Positions 36,490 through 46,031 of a stretch of DNA of 64,000 nucleotides are shown here, in pieces. Made by a program: the position numbers and the translations under genes. Position 1 is the first letter of the stretch, and every line of letters begins with the position of its first letter. The notes under the pieces are model-generated. The model saw only the letters and a program-made list of their open reading frames with translations, was not told the origin of the DNA and searched no databases. The DNA is taken from assembly GCF_910592395.1 (NCBI RefSeq), contig NC_088323.1, forward strand, positions 186,001 to 250,000. Reading direction: 5' to 3'. The DNA comes from Lineus longissimus (Eukaryota > Nemertea > Pilidiophora > Heteronemertea > Lineidae).

Positions 36490-37017
36490 ACTCACTGTGA
36501 TAAGCTGCTGGGAAGAAAACATGATTGTTCACAGTTTATGACGCCAACAGAGGTGGCGATTATAATCCATGAACAGATGAAGGACACACCAAAAGCCAAT
36601 AAAGACAACGAGAAAGACAACGTTTTATTGTCGACATTACTATGTATTATTCCTGATAATTATAGAAAGTGAAAAATAATGGGTTTGTTTCTCAACAATG
36701 ATAATTAAATTTCTCTGTTGGAATCATGACGATCTGAAGAACGGTCAAAATGACGCAAAAAATGCAAGGGGACAATCGTAACAGTGCGCAGCTTCAATAG
36801 CGTCGGGACGTTGCGACGTCGCGACAGTGTTGTCATTTCGTCGATGTCTTCGTTCGTCTTCACAATCACAACAGCGGTGTAATTTCATGATTTTGGCTTT
36901 TGCGGACAGTTGGAAGCACTTGCTTGATATTTGGAGAGATTAGGTAAGGACCAAACGATTATTTTGTGCTGACAAGCAGTAGTTTTGTTAAATGCTGTAG
37001 TCTGCAAGGTTGGGACA

Positions 37018-38943
37018 ATGTCGCAAATTGAACGTACGAGCGTTGACGGAGATACGCTGGATGGTCCTTGCTTCAAAGCTGTGCCCGTGTCGCCTGTGAT
37101 AGTTCATCTGCGAGCGGAAGAGCAGTGTTCCATAGATGAATGCATTTCAGGATCGAATATATCCGAGTGTAGTGAAAATGGTGTGACCATTCTTATAAAT
37201 CCCATAGACACTGAGTACGCCGATAGGCCTAGATATCAAGAGCAGAGGAAAGAACTTGTCAGCCCAGTTGTTTCGGAAACGTACGTATATGTCCAAGCAG
37301 ATGAAGTCGAACAATATCAAGGGCCTTCAAAGAATTCTTGCCCTCAAATGCCCATGGAATGTCAGTCATTCTGTAGTGATTGTGCTGCTTGCTCGCAATG
37401 TACTTACGACGTGACTGGTCAAGACTACGTACAGTCATCGCCGTACGGGTTCAACAACAGCGCGCAAGCAGTACCATACGTAGGGACCATCCAGGTCCCA
37501 TCCACAGACGGAGCCGCCGATTTAGTGAAACCCCCACAGTACCTTCAACAAGTCGTGTATGCCCCACCGCCATGCATCCAGGAACAAGCCCAACCTATCT
37601 ATTTTGTCCCTCCTCCCCAGGCAGAGGAATGGGTCGTCACAAACGGATACGACCAAATGAACTTTGACGCACAACCAGCCGACATCTACAGTCAGGCAGA
37701 CGTCGACTATTACTATCAGGAGCCGTTGGAAGACTTGCCTGCAATTCACATCTCAGGGGTTGGGATGATTACGGTTTTACTAAGAGACGACCTCGCCATA
37801 GAAATGACGCTTGACCGCAGTATCCGAGCGATCAACCAACGGTACAACTCGGTCATCTCCGTCACAAACGACGGCAGAGAGACGTGTGTCTTTCACAAGG
37901 GCGCCACCATCAAACAAAAAAACAATCAAGTGGACGCTGAATTGTTCCATAGTCGCAGAATAACCATGAACGACACAGACGTGAATTTAGCCTTCGAGGA
38001 CATGGCGTTCAATTTGAGTCGGGATACGATTTCTCCGGTGCCATTTTCGGTGTTTCCAGAGTTTTCGGAGGGTGACGATACAGTTGGTTTGATCTACACG
38101 TCCACTGGCGTCCATCCACATCTGATCCCCGCCTGCGAGGAGGCAATCAAAGACTCGCGATATACGCGCGAAAAGAACGGCTGCGTCATTGTTGATGTCA
38201 ACGGCGTGCGCATACGACAGGAGAAAAATGGTGACGTTATCATCTTATCCGCGCCAAAGAGGATAAGAATGTCCCCGACGACTGCCTGGATCGGGATTCA
38301 GACGGATTTTGTCTCGATGAGCATTGGCGAGTATTGGGATGTGAGTATTCAGTGCGGCAAGAATGTACTCAGCGCGAGCAACCAGCATATGTTTTACGTC
38401 AACAACGGCTGGGCAACCGCTGGGATTGACGTCAACAAGAGGCTGTTCACGTTCCGCCAACCAGACAAACACCACAGACGGTATGATGGCCATCGCCGAC
38501 CGATGTACCCTGGCATGAGGCCGCCACCGCCACGGTACTTGGACCCGCCACCACCATTCTCAGGATTCCGGCCTCGCGGCGGTCCTCCAATGAGATACCA
38601 ACGACCACCTCACGGCCCGCCCATGCGTTGGAGTGGTCCTCGTGATATCCGCAAGATTCACCCGCCAATGTACCCACCACCACCACGCTTCTACAGAAAC
38701 CATGGAAACGACAGAGGTGGCAGACGACATCACTCCGAAAACCAGACCTGGAGACATCGAGACAGGCAGCCGGAGCCGCGAGAGGAGCGTCCTCAGTCTC
38801 CAGACAGTAGCGAACAGACTCCAGGCGTGGAGAAGACAGAGAAGAAAGAACATCCACAACCGAGGAAGAGGGTGAAAAACTTCAAGCGGGAACAAACGAG
38901 GGATACCGAGGAGGCTGAGACAGACGTCGATGCCACGGATTGA
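37018..38943 (+). CDS. Uncharacterised intronless protein with Pro/Arg/His-rich tail
   Basis: A single exon from ATG 37018 (context GGGACAATGT) to TGA 38943 encodes 641 residues. I do not recognise the family. Residues 1-230 are acidic and low-complexity with a cysteine cluster (CQSFCSDCAACSQC) and proline stretches. Residues 235-480 look like a folded beta-rich domain: ITVLLRDDLAIEMTLDRSI, then RRITMND, GVRIRQEKNGDVIILSAPKR and NQHMFYVNNGW. Residues 480-641 are rich in Pro, Arg, Gly and His (MRPPPPRYLDPPPP), ending in charged KR/DE stretches, a make-up common in RNA-binding or condensate-forming proteins. Codon use and conserved-looking patterns argue that it is a real gene. A tRNA gene lies about 530 bp upstream on the other strand. 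The lack of introns suggests a retrocopy origin or a fast-evolving germline gene. Confidence 0.8.
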   Translation: MSQIERTSVDGDTLDGPCFKAVPVSPVIVHLRAEEQCSIDECISGSNISECSENGVTILINPIDTEYADRPRYQEQRKELVSPVVSETYVYVQADEVEQYQGPSKNSCPQMPMECQSFCSDCAACSQCTYDVTGQDYVQSSPYGFNNSAQAVPYVGTIQVPSTDGAADLVKPPQYLQQVVYAPPPCIQEQAQPIYFVPPPQAEEWVVTNGYDQMNFDAQPADIYSQADVDYYYQEPLEDLPAIHISGVGMITVLLRDDLAIEMTLDRSIRAINQRYNSVISVTNDGRETCVFHKGATIKQKNNQVDAELFHSRRITMNDTDVNLAFEDMAFNLSRDTISPVPFSVFPEFSEGDDTVGLIYTSTGVHPHLIPACEEAIKDSRYTREKNGCVIVDVNGVRIRQEKNGDVIILSAPKRIRMSPTTAWIGIQTDFVSMSIGEYWDVSIQCGKNVLSASNQHMFYVNNGWATAGIDVNKRLFTFRQPDKHHRRYDGHRRPMYPGMRPPPPRYLDPPPPFSGFRPRGGPPMRYQRPPHGPPMRWSGPRDIRKIHPPMYPPPPRFYRNHGNDRGGRRHHSENQTWRHRDRQPEPREERPQSPDSSEQTPGVEKTEKKEHPQPRKRVKNFKREQTRDTEEAETDVDATD

Positions 38944-38995
38944 ATGCATCTCCCAACATGTTTGTTTTAGATAATGTTCACATACTACACAACAT

Positions 38996-39163
38996 GAGAC
39001 CGGTTCATGTCTTAATCGCTCGCCGTCATCATGGTCACAACCGTCAAAGTCTTATAATCGGCACCAGCAACAACGTTTAGCGTCGTCTAGTCCTGCGTCC
39101 GGTGGCAAAGCCATCATCAACCCAAGTGGACGACGGTGACCGATTAAGGCATGAACCGGTCTC
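38996..39163. mobile_element. 168-bp inverted-repeat element with AACAT target duplication
   Basis: The left end GAGACCGGTTCATGTCTTAA and the right end are inverse copies with one mismatch in 23 bases, and the pairing continues loosely to about 40 bases. AACAT lies directly outside both ends (38991-38995 and 39164-39168). It begins 52 bases after the stop of the intronless gene, so its transcript probably carries a long hairpin in the 3' UTR. Confidence 0.85.
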
Positions 39164-39168
39164 AACAT

Positions 39169-39670
39169 ACGCTACAACGAGGATGGACAATTCGCCATGC
39201 ACTTAAAATGTTGTTGTTGTGACTGCTGGAAATGAAATACATACAGTCTGCTTGTGCCTTTAGAACGGTTGGAGGGCCATGCGATGTCACTGAATAGACC
39301 ATGGAGTATTTTAGAAACCAAGAGGAGCCACGTGATTGGTTAAACCTCTCTTTCGCGACCAAATGAAATCGTTTCTTGTCTCCTCTGGCCGCCTCCTCCG
39401 TAGGTAAGAAGCTGGGATGCCGCGTTATGGTCAAAAGAACAAGGCAAATCCTTACCAAGTAATACCTTGCCATTTTTGGCGAAATAAGAGTACAAATGTA
39501 TATTGTAATCTTTATTCATATCATCCAGTGTCTTGTAAGTAATTCATCTTCCATCAAATGAAATATATTTGTGAATACGTTTTGAAAGTCAGTTAATGCC
39601 GACTTGGCTGTTCCAATATTTTCAAACACAGCTGCCGTCTTGTCGCTTTCCCTTGATTGTTCTAATGTCT
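39169..39670 (-). other. Ferroportin 3' flank, AATAAA at 39516-39511
   Basis: An AATAAA on the minus strand lies about 155 bases after the ferroportin stop, consistent with a short 3' UTR. The 103-codon minus-strand frame 39473-39162 has no recognisable family and probably lies in non-coding flank. Confidence 0.4.
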
Positions 39671-42600
39671 TCAAAGTATCGTCGTCTTGGCGTCCTTCCC
39701 TTGTTGTTGCTGTCCTCCTTTACTCTTCAACCTCGTCACCTGCCTCACATAAACACAATACAGTATCATGCCGAGGCTAACAAAGCAGAATGACATAAGA
39801 ACCAAGAAGCCAAAAGTCTCAGGTCTTGGCGCAACCATGACGATTGCGTACCTCACCACGTCCATGAGCATATTGATGGAGCTCTGCACACCGTTCACGG
39901 TGCCTCGCTCAGACTCCTTTACGTTCTCGAGGAAGAGTTGTGTGATGGTCAGGTCGGCGCTCCATAGCCCTGAAAAGATGAGACACGGACCTTAATACAC
40001 ATCCGTGGTCTAATTTTCCATCAGGAATATCATCTGAATGTAACATGACCTCTATATCTCTATGAGAAAAATCATCCTATTACGACTTGACTTACGTCCG
40101 GATCGGTTAAGGATATCACACTACATTATCATACTTACCAAACCTTGAAGCCACGATGCCAGCCATGAGTAACCCCATATGCGCCATACTTTTGTCGCCA
40201 GAGGTGGAATTGAGGCATGTCTCATTTGAGAATCCAACACTCCCATTTGATGACGTTCCAAGGTCATCCAGGACAAAAATATCCGCCACAGTTGTAGTTG
40301 CTGTGGCGAAGTTCGTTAGGTTGCCATGGAAACTCAGGTTGCTATGTTGTTGCTCAGCAACTGTACAGTTTTGAAAAGTGCCACCTGCTGCTGGGCGGAA
40401 AAAGTTAACAAAGGGACTCCCCGGAGCCCCGACCGACGCCACGCACAGGGATAAGCAGCTGACCTGCCATCCGAGGGAAATCACGCCAGTTTTGATGAGA
40501 CCCACTCGGGACCTCATAAACTGGAAGCCGAATGTCCCCAGGAAGCCCATCCCCGCATCGAGTGCTGCTACGATGCCGATTGTCGATTCATTGAGGCCCT
40601 GGGCATAGGCGTAACCTGTAAATGGACAAACTTATCATTATCATGTTGCAGATTAGTAGGAAAATTGGTCGGTCGAGAAATGATGCCGTTTCTTCTGAAA
40701 CATGCAGCGCTCGCACACCACAAGACGGCCACACAAGTACATGTATCCTGTCGCATGGCCTGCCGGTATGCGAGTCTATCTTCTGTTGGTGTGACAGCAT
40801 CAAAGTGCCAAATGATACGGTTACCATAGCCAATGCAGAAATGAAGGCGGCCTATGACTGCACCATACTTACCGGCTGTTAGATAATGGAAGCTGAGCAC
40901 GGTCAGGTAAAGAGAGGCCAAGCCAAGGCCGGCGAATCTTATACTCTGCCGCCAGTAGCATCGCCAGCCTTTGTACAGAGTTATAAAAGAGTCGAAGATG
41001 CGCAGGAACCGTTGACGGTGGATGGAGACTGTCTTCTGCGGTCTATCACTGGCTGATTCGACATGGTCCTTCGAACCGGATGGACATTCTTGATGATTGG
41101 AGCTAATTGCTGTTGTTGTGTCTCGGAGTTTGTTTCGCTTGGCGCCTACACAAAGAGCACATATGGCTGCATTCATAATAGAAGATTCATACAGGAGATG
41201 CGACGTCGACTGATCTTTATGAAGATTATTTGGCAATTCGCAGGCCTACTTCAAGAACAGATCACAATCAAAATCATGTCTTCAGTCACTATATATCCGA
41301 CTCTCTTAGCCCAGTGAACTGCCTGCCGATGTACATGTATCGGCAAGGAGAACTACCGCGGCGACATCTCTTGCCCGATACTACGTACTGTGGACCCTAA
41401 TGACTTGGTGAGCTACATACCGTTCTTCCTGGTGGAGAGTGAAGGCACAATCCGGTAAACCTTCAACAGGATGAAGTACTCCACTATCGTGGCGACCACA
41501 TTGAAGCCGCAGATGAAGATGGTGCTGGTGAGGAGGGAGGCAAAGGTCATGACGTGGCCGACAGCCAATGGAATCAACACAGCCATGGCCAGGTCGATAC
41601 GATGGAAGATGGCGTTCATTCCTGCGAAAAAAGGGTACAATTTGTCACATCCATGGCTACTCTCCACCGCCAGTGCACAGTCTTCAGTTGGGACGGAGTG
41701 ACCTTGGTCCCATCAAACATGTTAAACTGTCCATCGTCTGTCAAGATAATTGGTGAGCCATTCGTCATTCTATGGCCCAATCATCGATGGCATACCAAGG
41801 TGACATTGGCTTGAGTTACCAGACTGTTGTCGTTTATTTAGGGTTGCAACTCTTGCATGATAGAGAAGTTGTCCTTACTTGCTAATACTTTGGTTTTTTG
41901 TCCACTAATCTCGACGACCCAATCTCGCTCAATCGCAATGACATTCCCTGTCGTCGCCAGGTACGCCACGTCTGCGAAGAGCACGACTAATCCTTTACAG
42001 AGGACATTCAGCCATCCATTCCAAATGGTTGCTATGGCATCAGGGAATGCTATCATGAAGCAGAGGACAACAGCTCCGATCACAATACTCATGTTCCTGA
42101 TGATGACAGTCGTTCGGGCAACTGAAACAAAACATACAGCAGTTGATTTCATGAATTTATCATTGTCTTCATGAGATGTCACAATCGGTTTTGCGCTAAG
42201 CGGGGACAACGTTCTCTGCTACATGGAGATAGCACGTCCTTTCACACCCACTATGGCCGGGGATGAGACTGAGTTAAGTCATGCCGGATCTCAGGAAGGT
42301 AATATACCTTTAAGTCTGTTGTTCCGATCCATCCAGTCTCCAATGATTGCCCCGAATAGGATGACAGAGCCCCCGGACGTGAAACCGACGATGGCTGTCA
42401 GCAACAGTGAGTCGTGGGTGATGCTGACCATAAGAACTCCCAACGCGAAGGTCCACATCTGCGTCACCTGGAAAGGAACAACCTCAAAATGGATTGTGCC
42501 GTTTGGTAGGCCAACCTGAACATCAGGCCAACAACGTGTGCGAGGGGAGGAGGATATACGACTGACTCTGGATTTTCGAAGATGTTAGTAGGCCGGACGG

Positions 42601-43411
42601 CGCTACTTTTTGGTCAGAACCTCCCAACGCAGAGAGCGGTTTTGGGTGTCTTGGTAAAAGAAGCAACCAATGGTGGAAACGTCAGGAACCGTCGTGAGTA
42701 AGTCGGGAGAACCTGCCTTGTAATTGTGAAGTCACTGTCAACGTCTTGGTACCCATTTTGATACATTATTGATACATACCAAGAGTCTTTATGAATTATT
42801 GTACATACCCATCCCGAGAGGATTCGACTGATGTAGATGTAGAAGAAGGCGCTTCTGATCCAACCTATGGAAGAGGGAAACATTCAAGTAGAACATGGAG
42901 TACATATCAGTAACTAATGCTCACAAAGTCCTATTAGTCGCATCCTTCGTTAGACTGTCCGCACATAGCTTGACATTGGCGTAGCTCTTCGTTCTCGAAA
43001 AGTTGTCCTGGCCTGTTTCATGGACATCCCAGCGACAGACATCTCGGGTATCGTAGCTTTGGGTGCAAGGAGGATGGCATGGGAATTTCACGAATTTCAC
43101 TGTTCATTTTTGCTTCCGAAACGCGCTTTCGGACATCATTCTCGAAAATCAGCCCATCTGAGGGCCTCGGGGAGACACCTATGAGGACAGGGTGTGCCCT
43201 TACCTTTGAACCGTTCACTAAACGATCCCTTGGATGTGACATCAGTCCCTGATGTGATGTCACGGCTTTCGTCTTTCGCTGGACCGACTTTTGCATCATC
43301 GTCGAGCAGAATGTCACATTCTTTGAGACTGTCCTCGCTGCTTTCCTCGCTGCTCGCATATCCAAGAAACTGTTCGCTGTTCTCTCCTCTTTCGTCATCG
43401 TCGTCTGACAT
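39671..43411 (-). CDS. SLC40A1: Ferroportin (SLC40A1) homologue with altered metal sites
   Basis: Eight exons in order: 43411-43204, 42864-42809, 42467-42308, 42121-41879, 41621-41421, 41145-40873, 40615-40139 and 39969-39671. Phases agree and give 638 residues (human 571). Family matches: SLLLTAIVGFTSGGSVILFG, GAIIGDWMDRNNRLK, RMNAIFHRIDLAM, AVGHVMTFAS, GYAYAQGL, ESERGTVNGVQSSIN and MVAPRPETFGFLVLMS. Ferroportin is the plasma-membrane Fe(II) exporter of the MFS fold, with twelve helices. By my alignment, the human metal ligands D39, H43, C326 and H507 are T90, T94, Y377 and R579 here; C326 is also the hepcidin-binding cysteine. The N-terminus has a 60-residue Ser/Asp/Glu-rich extension, and the extracellular loop in exon 7 has several N-glycosylation sequons. 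It may be a paralogue with another substrate. Confidence 0.9.
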
Positions 43412-44335
43412 CGCGGAGGAACAATCAGATATCCATAATCCACACCCAGTTAAAATGACGAGGCCTTTTTGTAAACTGTTCTCGCAGCTATTCGTTACTA
43501 GGATACACAGGTCCTGGCGCGTTGATATCTCCTCTCCGTGTCCACTCCAATGTTTGTGCCTTAAGGATGTGACATTCAACAAGTGGAGGAGGAGAAGACG
43601 GTCAAGTTCTTGCCTTTGTAACGACTGGGACAACCTTGTGTGGATTTTTCGAAGTTTCAATAATATCTCAACCAAATCAAGAGAATCATATGTGGGGCAG
43701 GTCAATAGATTATTATACACTATTGACACATCTGAACGGTTTTAATCTATGGTTTAATTAGTAGATACTACACCTGTGATTCATGTTAAAGGGAGCTGGG
43801 TAGGTCAGATTAAGTTATAGAAAGTCGACAATAGGGCGAGTCTCTACCAGAATCAAACATGATCTACACTCCGGACGTACTGGACCGGCCTCGTCTAAAG
43901 GAGATCCAATTAGGATGACGCAATGTCCCGGGAGTCTAACACGATTCAGTCCCCTTACTATGCAAAGCCACATGAAGATGTCCAGTTTGACCCCCTGTCT
44001 TCTGCCTATAGCCCCTTTAAGTATAATTCGTCGAGTGGTTGGCAAGTTTGAACAGAAATCAGAATGGGATAGATTTGAGGTCGAACTAGAGGTCAAGTCG
44101 ACAAGGCCTACCTGTCAACATATTGACAAGACAAAAATAAATCATTCATATGAACATCACGTCCTCTGGTGGTCATCAGTGTCGACGACAAGTATTGTCC
44201 CAACTGTCCCGGCCTGTTTGAGGTCTAGTCACAACCACTAGTGTCTAGTCACAACCACTCGTGTCTAGTCACAACCACTAGTGTCTTCTTTGAATTGTTC
44301 AATTGCTTCGGAGACCCAACCCCGGATGTAACAGT
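43412..44335. other. Upstream flank of ferroportin; element remnants
   Basis: No gene is recognised. The 183-codon plus-strand frame at 43194-43745 overlaps the first ferroportin exon on the opposite strand and is a shadow. The region holds the TTAA element below, then three copies of the 21-bp phrase GTCTAGTCACAACCACTAGT at 44222-44284. Confidence 0.45.
43786..44022. mobile_element. TTAA-flanked small inverted-repeat element
   Basis: The left end TTAAAGGGAGCTGGGTAGGT and the right end TTCTGCCTATAGCCCCTTTAA are partly inverse. The interior phrase GTCGACAATAGGGCGAGTCT corresponds to GTCGCCAATAGGGGTCTCTC in the 13.7-kb element. The family matches, but the left arm is degraded. Confidence 0.6.
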
Positions 44336-44392
44336 CTTAAATGTCCTAGGATAGAATGTCCATCGACAAAATGATTCTATTATGTGCTTTAT
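44336..44392. repeat. Fragment of the 31.2-kb inverted-repeat element
   Basis: AAATGTCCTAGGATAGAATG followed by a GATTCTATTATGTGCTTTA phrase is a clear relative of bases 31218-31275. Only the left part is present. Confidence 0.6.
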
Positions 44393-44789
44393 GCCTTTAT
44401 CCGCCTTTTTTTAATTCATTGGTTCAATTGTGCCTCCCTCAGCTCTCTCACTGTGCAGAGGATGTGACCCTAGGGTACACGTAGATGGGACTAAGGACTC
44501 CACTATCTCTATCTCCTAGACTCCTCATCAGATGCATCAAAACAGTTGCCAGGGTAGGTACAACGTTGTTATCTTTGGTTGCCATTACGGCGAGCGAGAT
44601 AAAGACAGTCAGATCCAGAATTGGCTGCTCCACTGCGCTTCAAACTCGGTGAGAGCGAGAGATGATACAGTCACAACCAGACCATATCAACCCTGGCAGT
44701 TTCACCGTGAAAACAATTCGGGTCGATCCAGTTGTTAGTCTCTTTCTCTCACCGTTAAGACAAGACAGTGGAGCAGCCGGGGCCGCAAT

Positions 44790-45190
44790 GGTCTGGTTGT
44801 GACTGTCTAATCTCTTTCACCATGTTGTAAGACGATTGAGCTGGCCACAGTCAAGACAGTGGAGGTGCCAAGCCCTATTCGGTCTGGTTGTGACTGTCTC
44901 ATCTCTTTCACCATGTTGTAAGACGATTGAGCTGGCCACAGTCAAGACAGTGGAGGTGCCAAGCCCTATTCGGTCTGGTTGTGACTGTCTCATCTCTTTC
45001 ACCATGTTGTAAGACGATTGAGCTGGCCACAGTCAAGACAGTGGAGGTGCCAAGCCCTATTCGGTCTGGTTGTGACTGTCTCATCTCTTTCACCATGTTG
45101 TAAGACGATTGAGCTGGCCACAGTCAAGACAGTGAAGGTGCCAAGCCCTATTCGGTCTGGTTGTGACTGTCTCATCTCCCTCTCTCCATG
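44790..45190. repeat. 91-bp minisatellite, four copies plus diverged ends
   Basis: The word CATGTTGTAAGACGATTGAG starts at 44821, 44912, 45003 and 45094, an exact 91-bp period. Diverged copies flank it on both sides (near 44740 and 45188). Four copies are nearly identical. Confidence 0.92.
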
Positions 45191-46031
45191 TTAAGATGGT
45201 CGAGCTGCTGACCAGAATTGGATTTGTCATGATTGTCTCATTTCTCCCACAGTGTCGGCAACACTGCGGAGCCTTCCAAAAATATTCAAAAAGACTTGCA
45301 ATTTAGTAAATATACCTCTCTTTAATTCAATCGACTAGATTATCCCAGGATTCTACAAATGATATTCAAATAAAAGGCAAAAATAGATTGCGTGATTTTG
45401 GACGGACTCGATGATTACACCTCAGTACTCACAATGTGTGTAAAGGATAACCTTCGTTAACAGTAATATCAGTGCACCACTAGACCAACAGAGACTTCTT
45501 CAAGAAGTCCTGGTTGGCTATTTCAAAGTTCTCATCAGCTCCAGCGAGTGGACATCGTTACAATAAGTTCAAGTCCTTTCGAATTTTAAGGTGTACTTCT
45601 TTGAACTTGCATCATGTGTTAATGCCCTCCCATAACATCTTGACCTTAAAAATGTGAGAGAAAAAATCAATAAGCAGTGAATGACTGACAGCGGACCACC
45701 GACAGCGGACCACCAACAGCGGACGACTGACAGCGAACGATTGACAGCGAACGACCGACAGCAGACGACCGACAGCAGACGACCGACAGTGGAACACCGA
45801 CAGCGGACGACCGACAGCGGACGACTGACAGCGAATGACCGACAGCGAACGATACTAGTAGCGCGCTGCCTGTCTAAGCCCACAAGAGTCACGGCAACCA
45901 GTAACTTAGTTATAACACAATGACAACTGATAGAAACCAATCGGCAGCCCGATTCCATTCACAATTGTTCTAGCTACATCACCCTCGGCTCACACTGCTG
46001 GTGGAGGAAATACAAGTGAAAACCACCCTAC
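45191..46031. other. No exon recognised; 3' end of the RING gene unresolved
   Basis: Apart from the 10-bp repeat, nothing supportable is seen. If the last recognised exon of the RING gene is terminal, the frame runs on 14 codons from 46031 to a stop at 45990. Otherwise a further exon lies here or to the left and was not found. Confidence 0.35.
45681..45855. repeat. ~10-bp tandem repeat, GACAGCGGAC family
   Basis: About sixteen imperfect copies of GACAGCGGAC or GACAGCGAAC with ACC/ACG spacers. The period drifts between 10 and 11 bases. Confidence 0.85.

Noticed and set aside
38447-38949. Minus-strand frames of 129 and 136 codons inside the intronless gene.
   Set aside because: They are shadows of the Pro/Arg-rich coding sequence on the plus strand.
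40568-41236. 222-codon minus-strand frame as a separate gene.
   Set aside because: It contains a ferroportin exon (41145-40873) with intron sequence on both sides; splicing with conserved phase explains it better.
43194-43745. 183-codon plus-strand frame.
   Set aside because: It is antisense to the first ferroportin exon and low in complexity (Ser/Leu), with no family match.
45569-45958. 129-codon minus-strand frame as the missing end of the RING gene.
   Set aside because: Its central part is the 10-bp GACAGCGGAC repeat, and no acceptor in the right phase was found.
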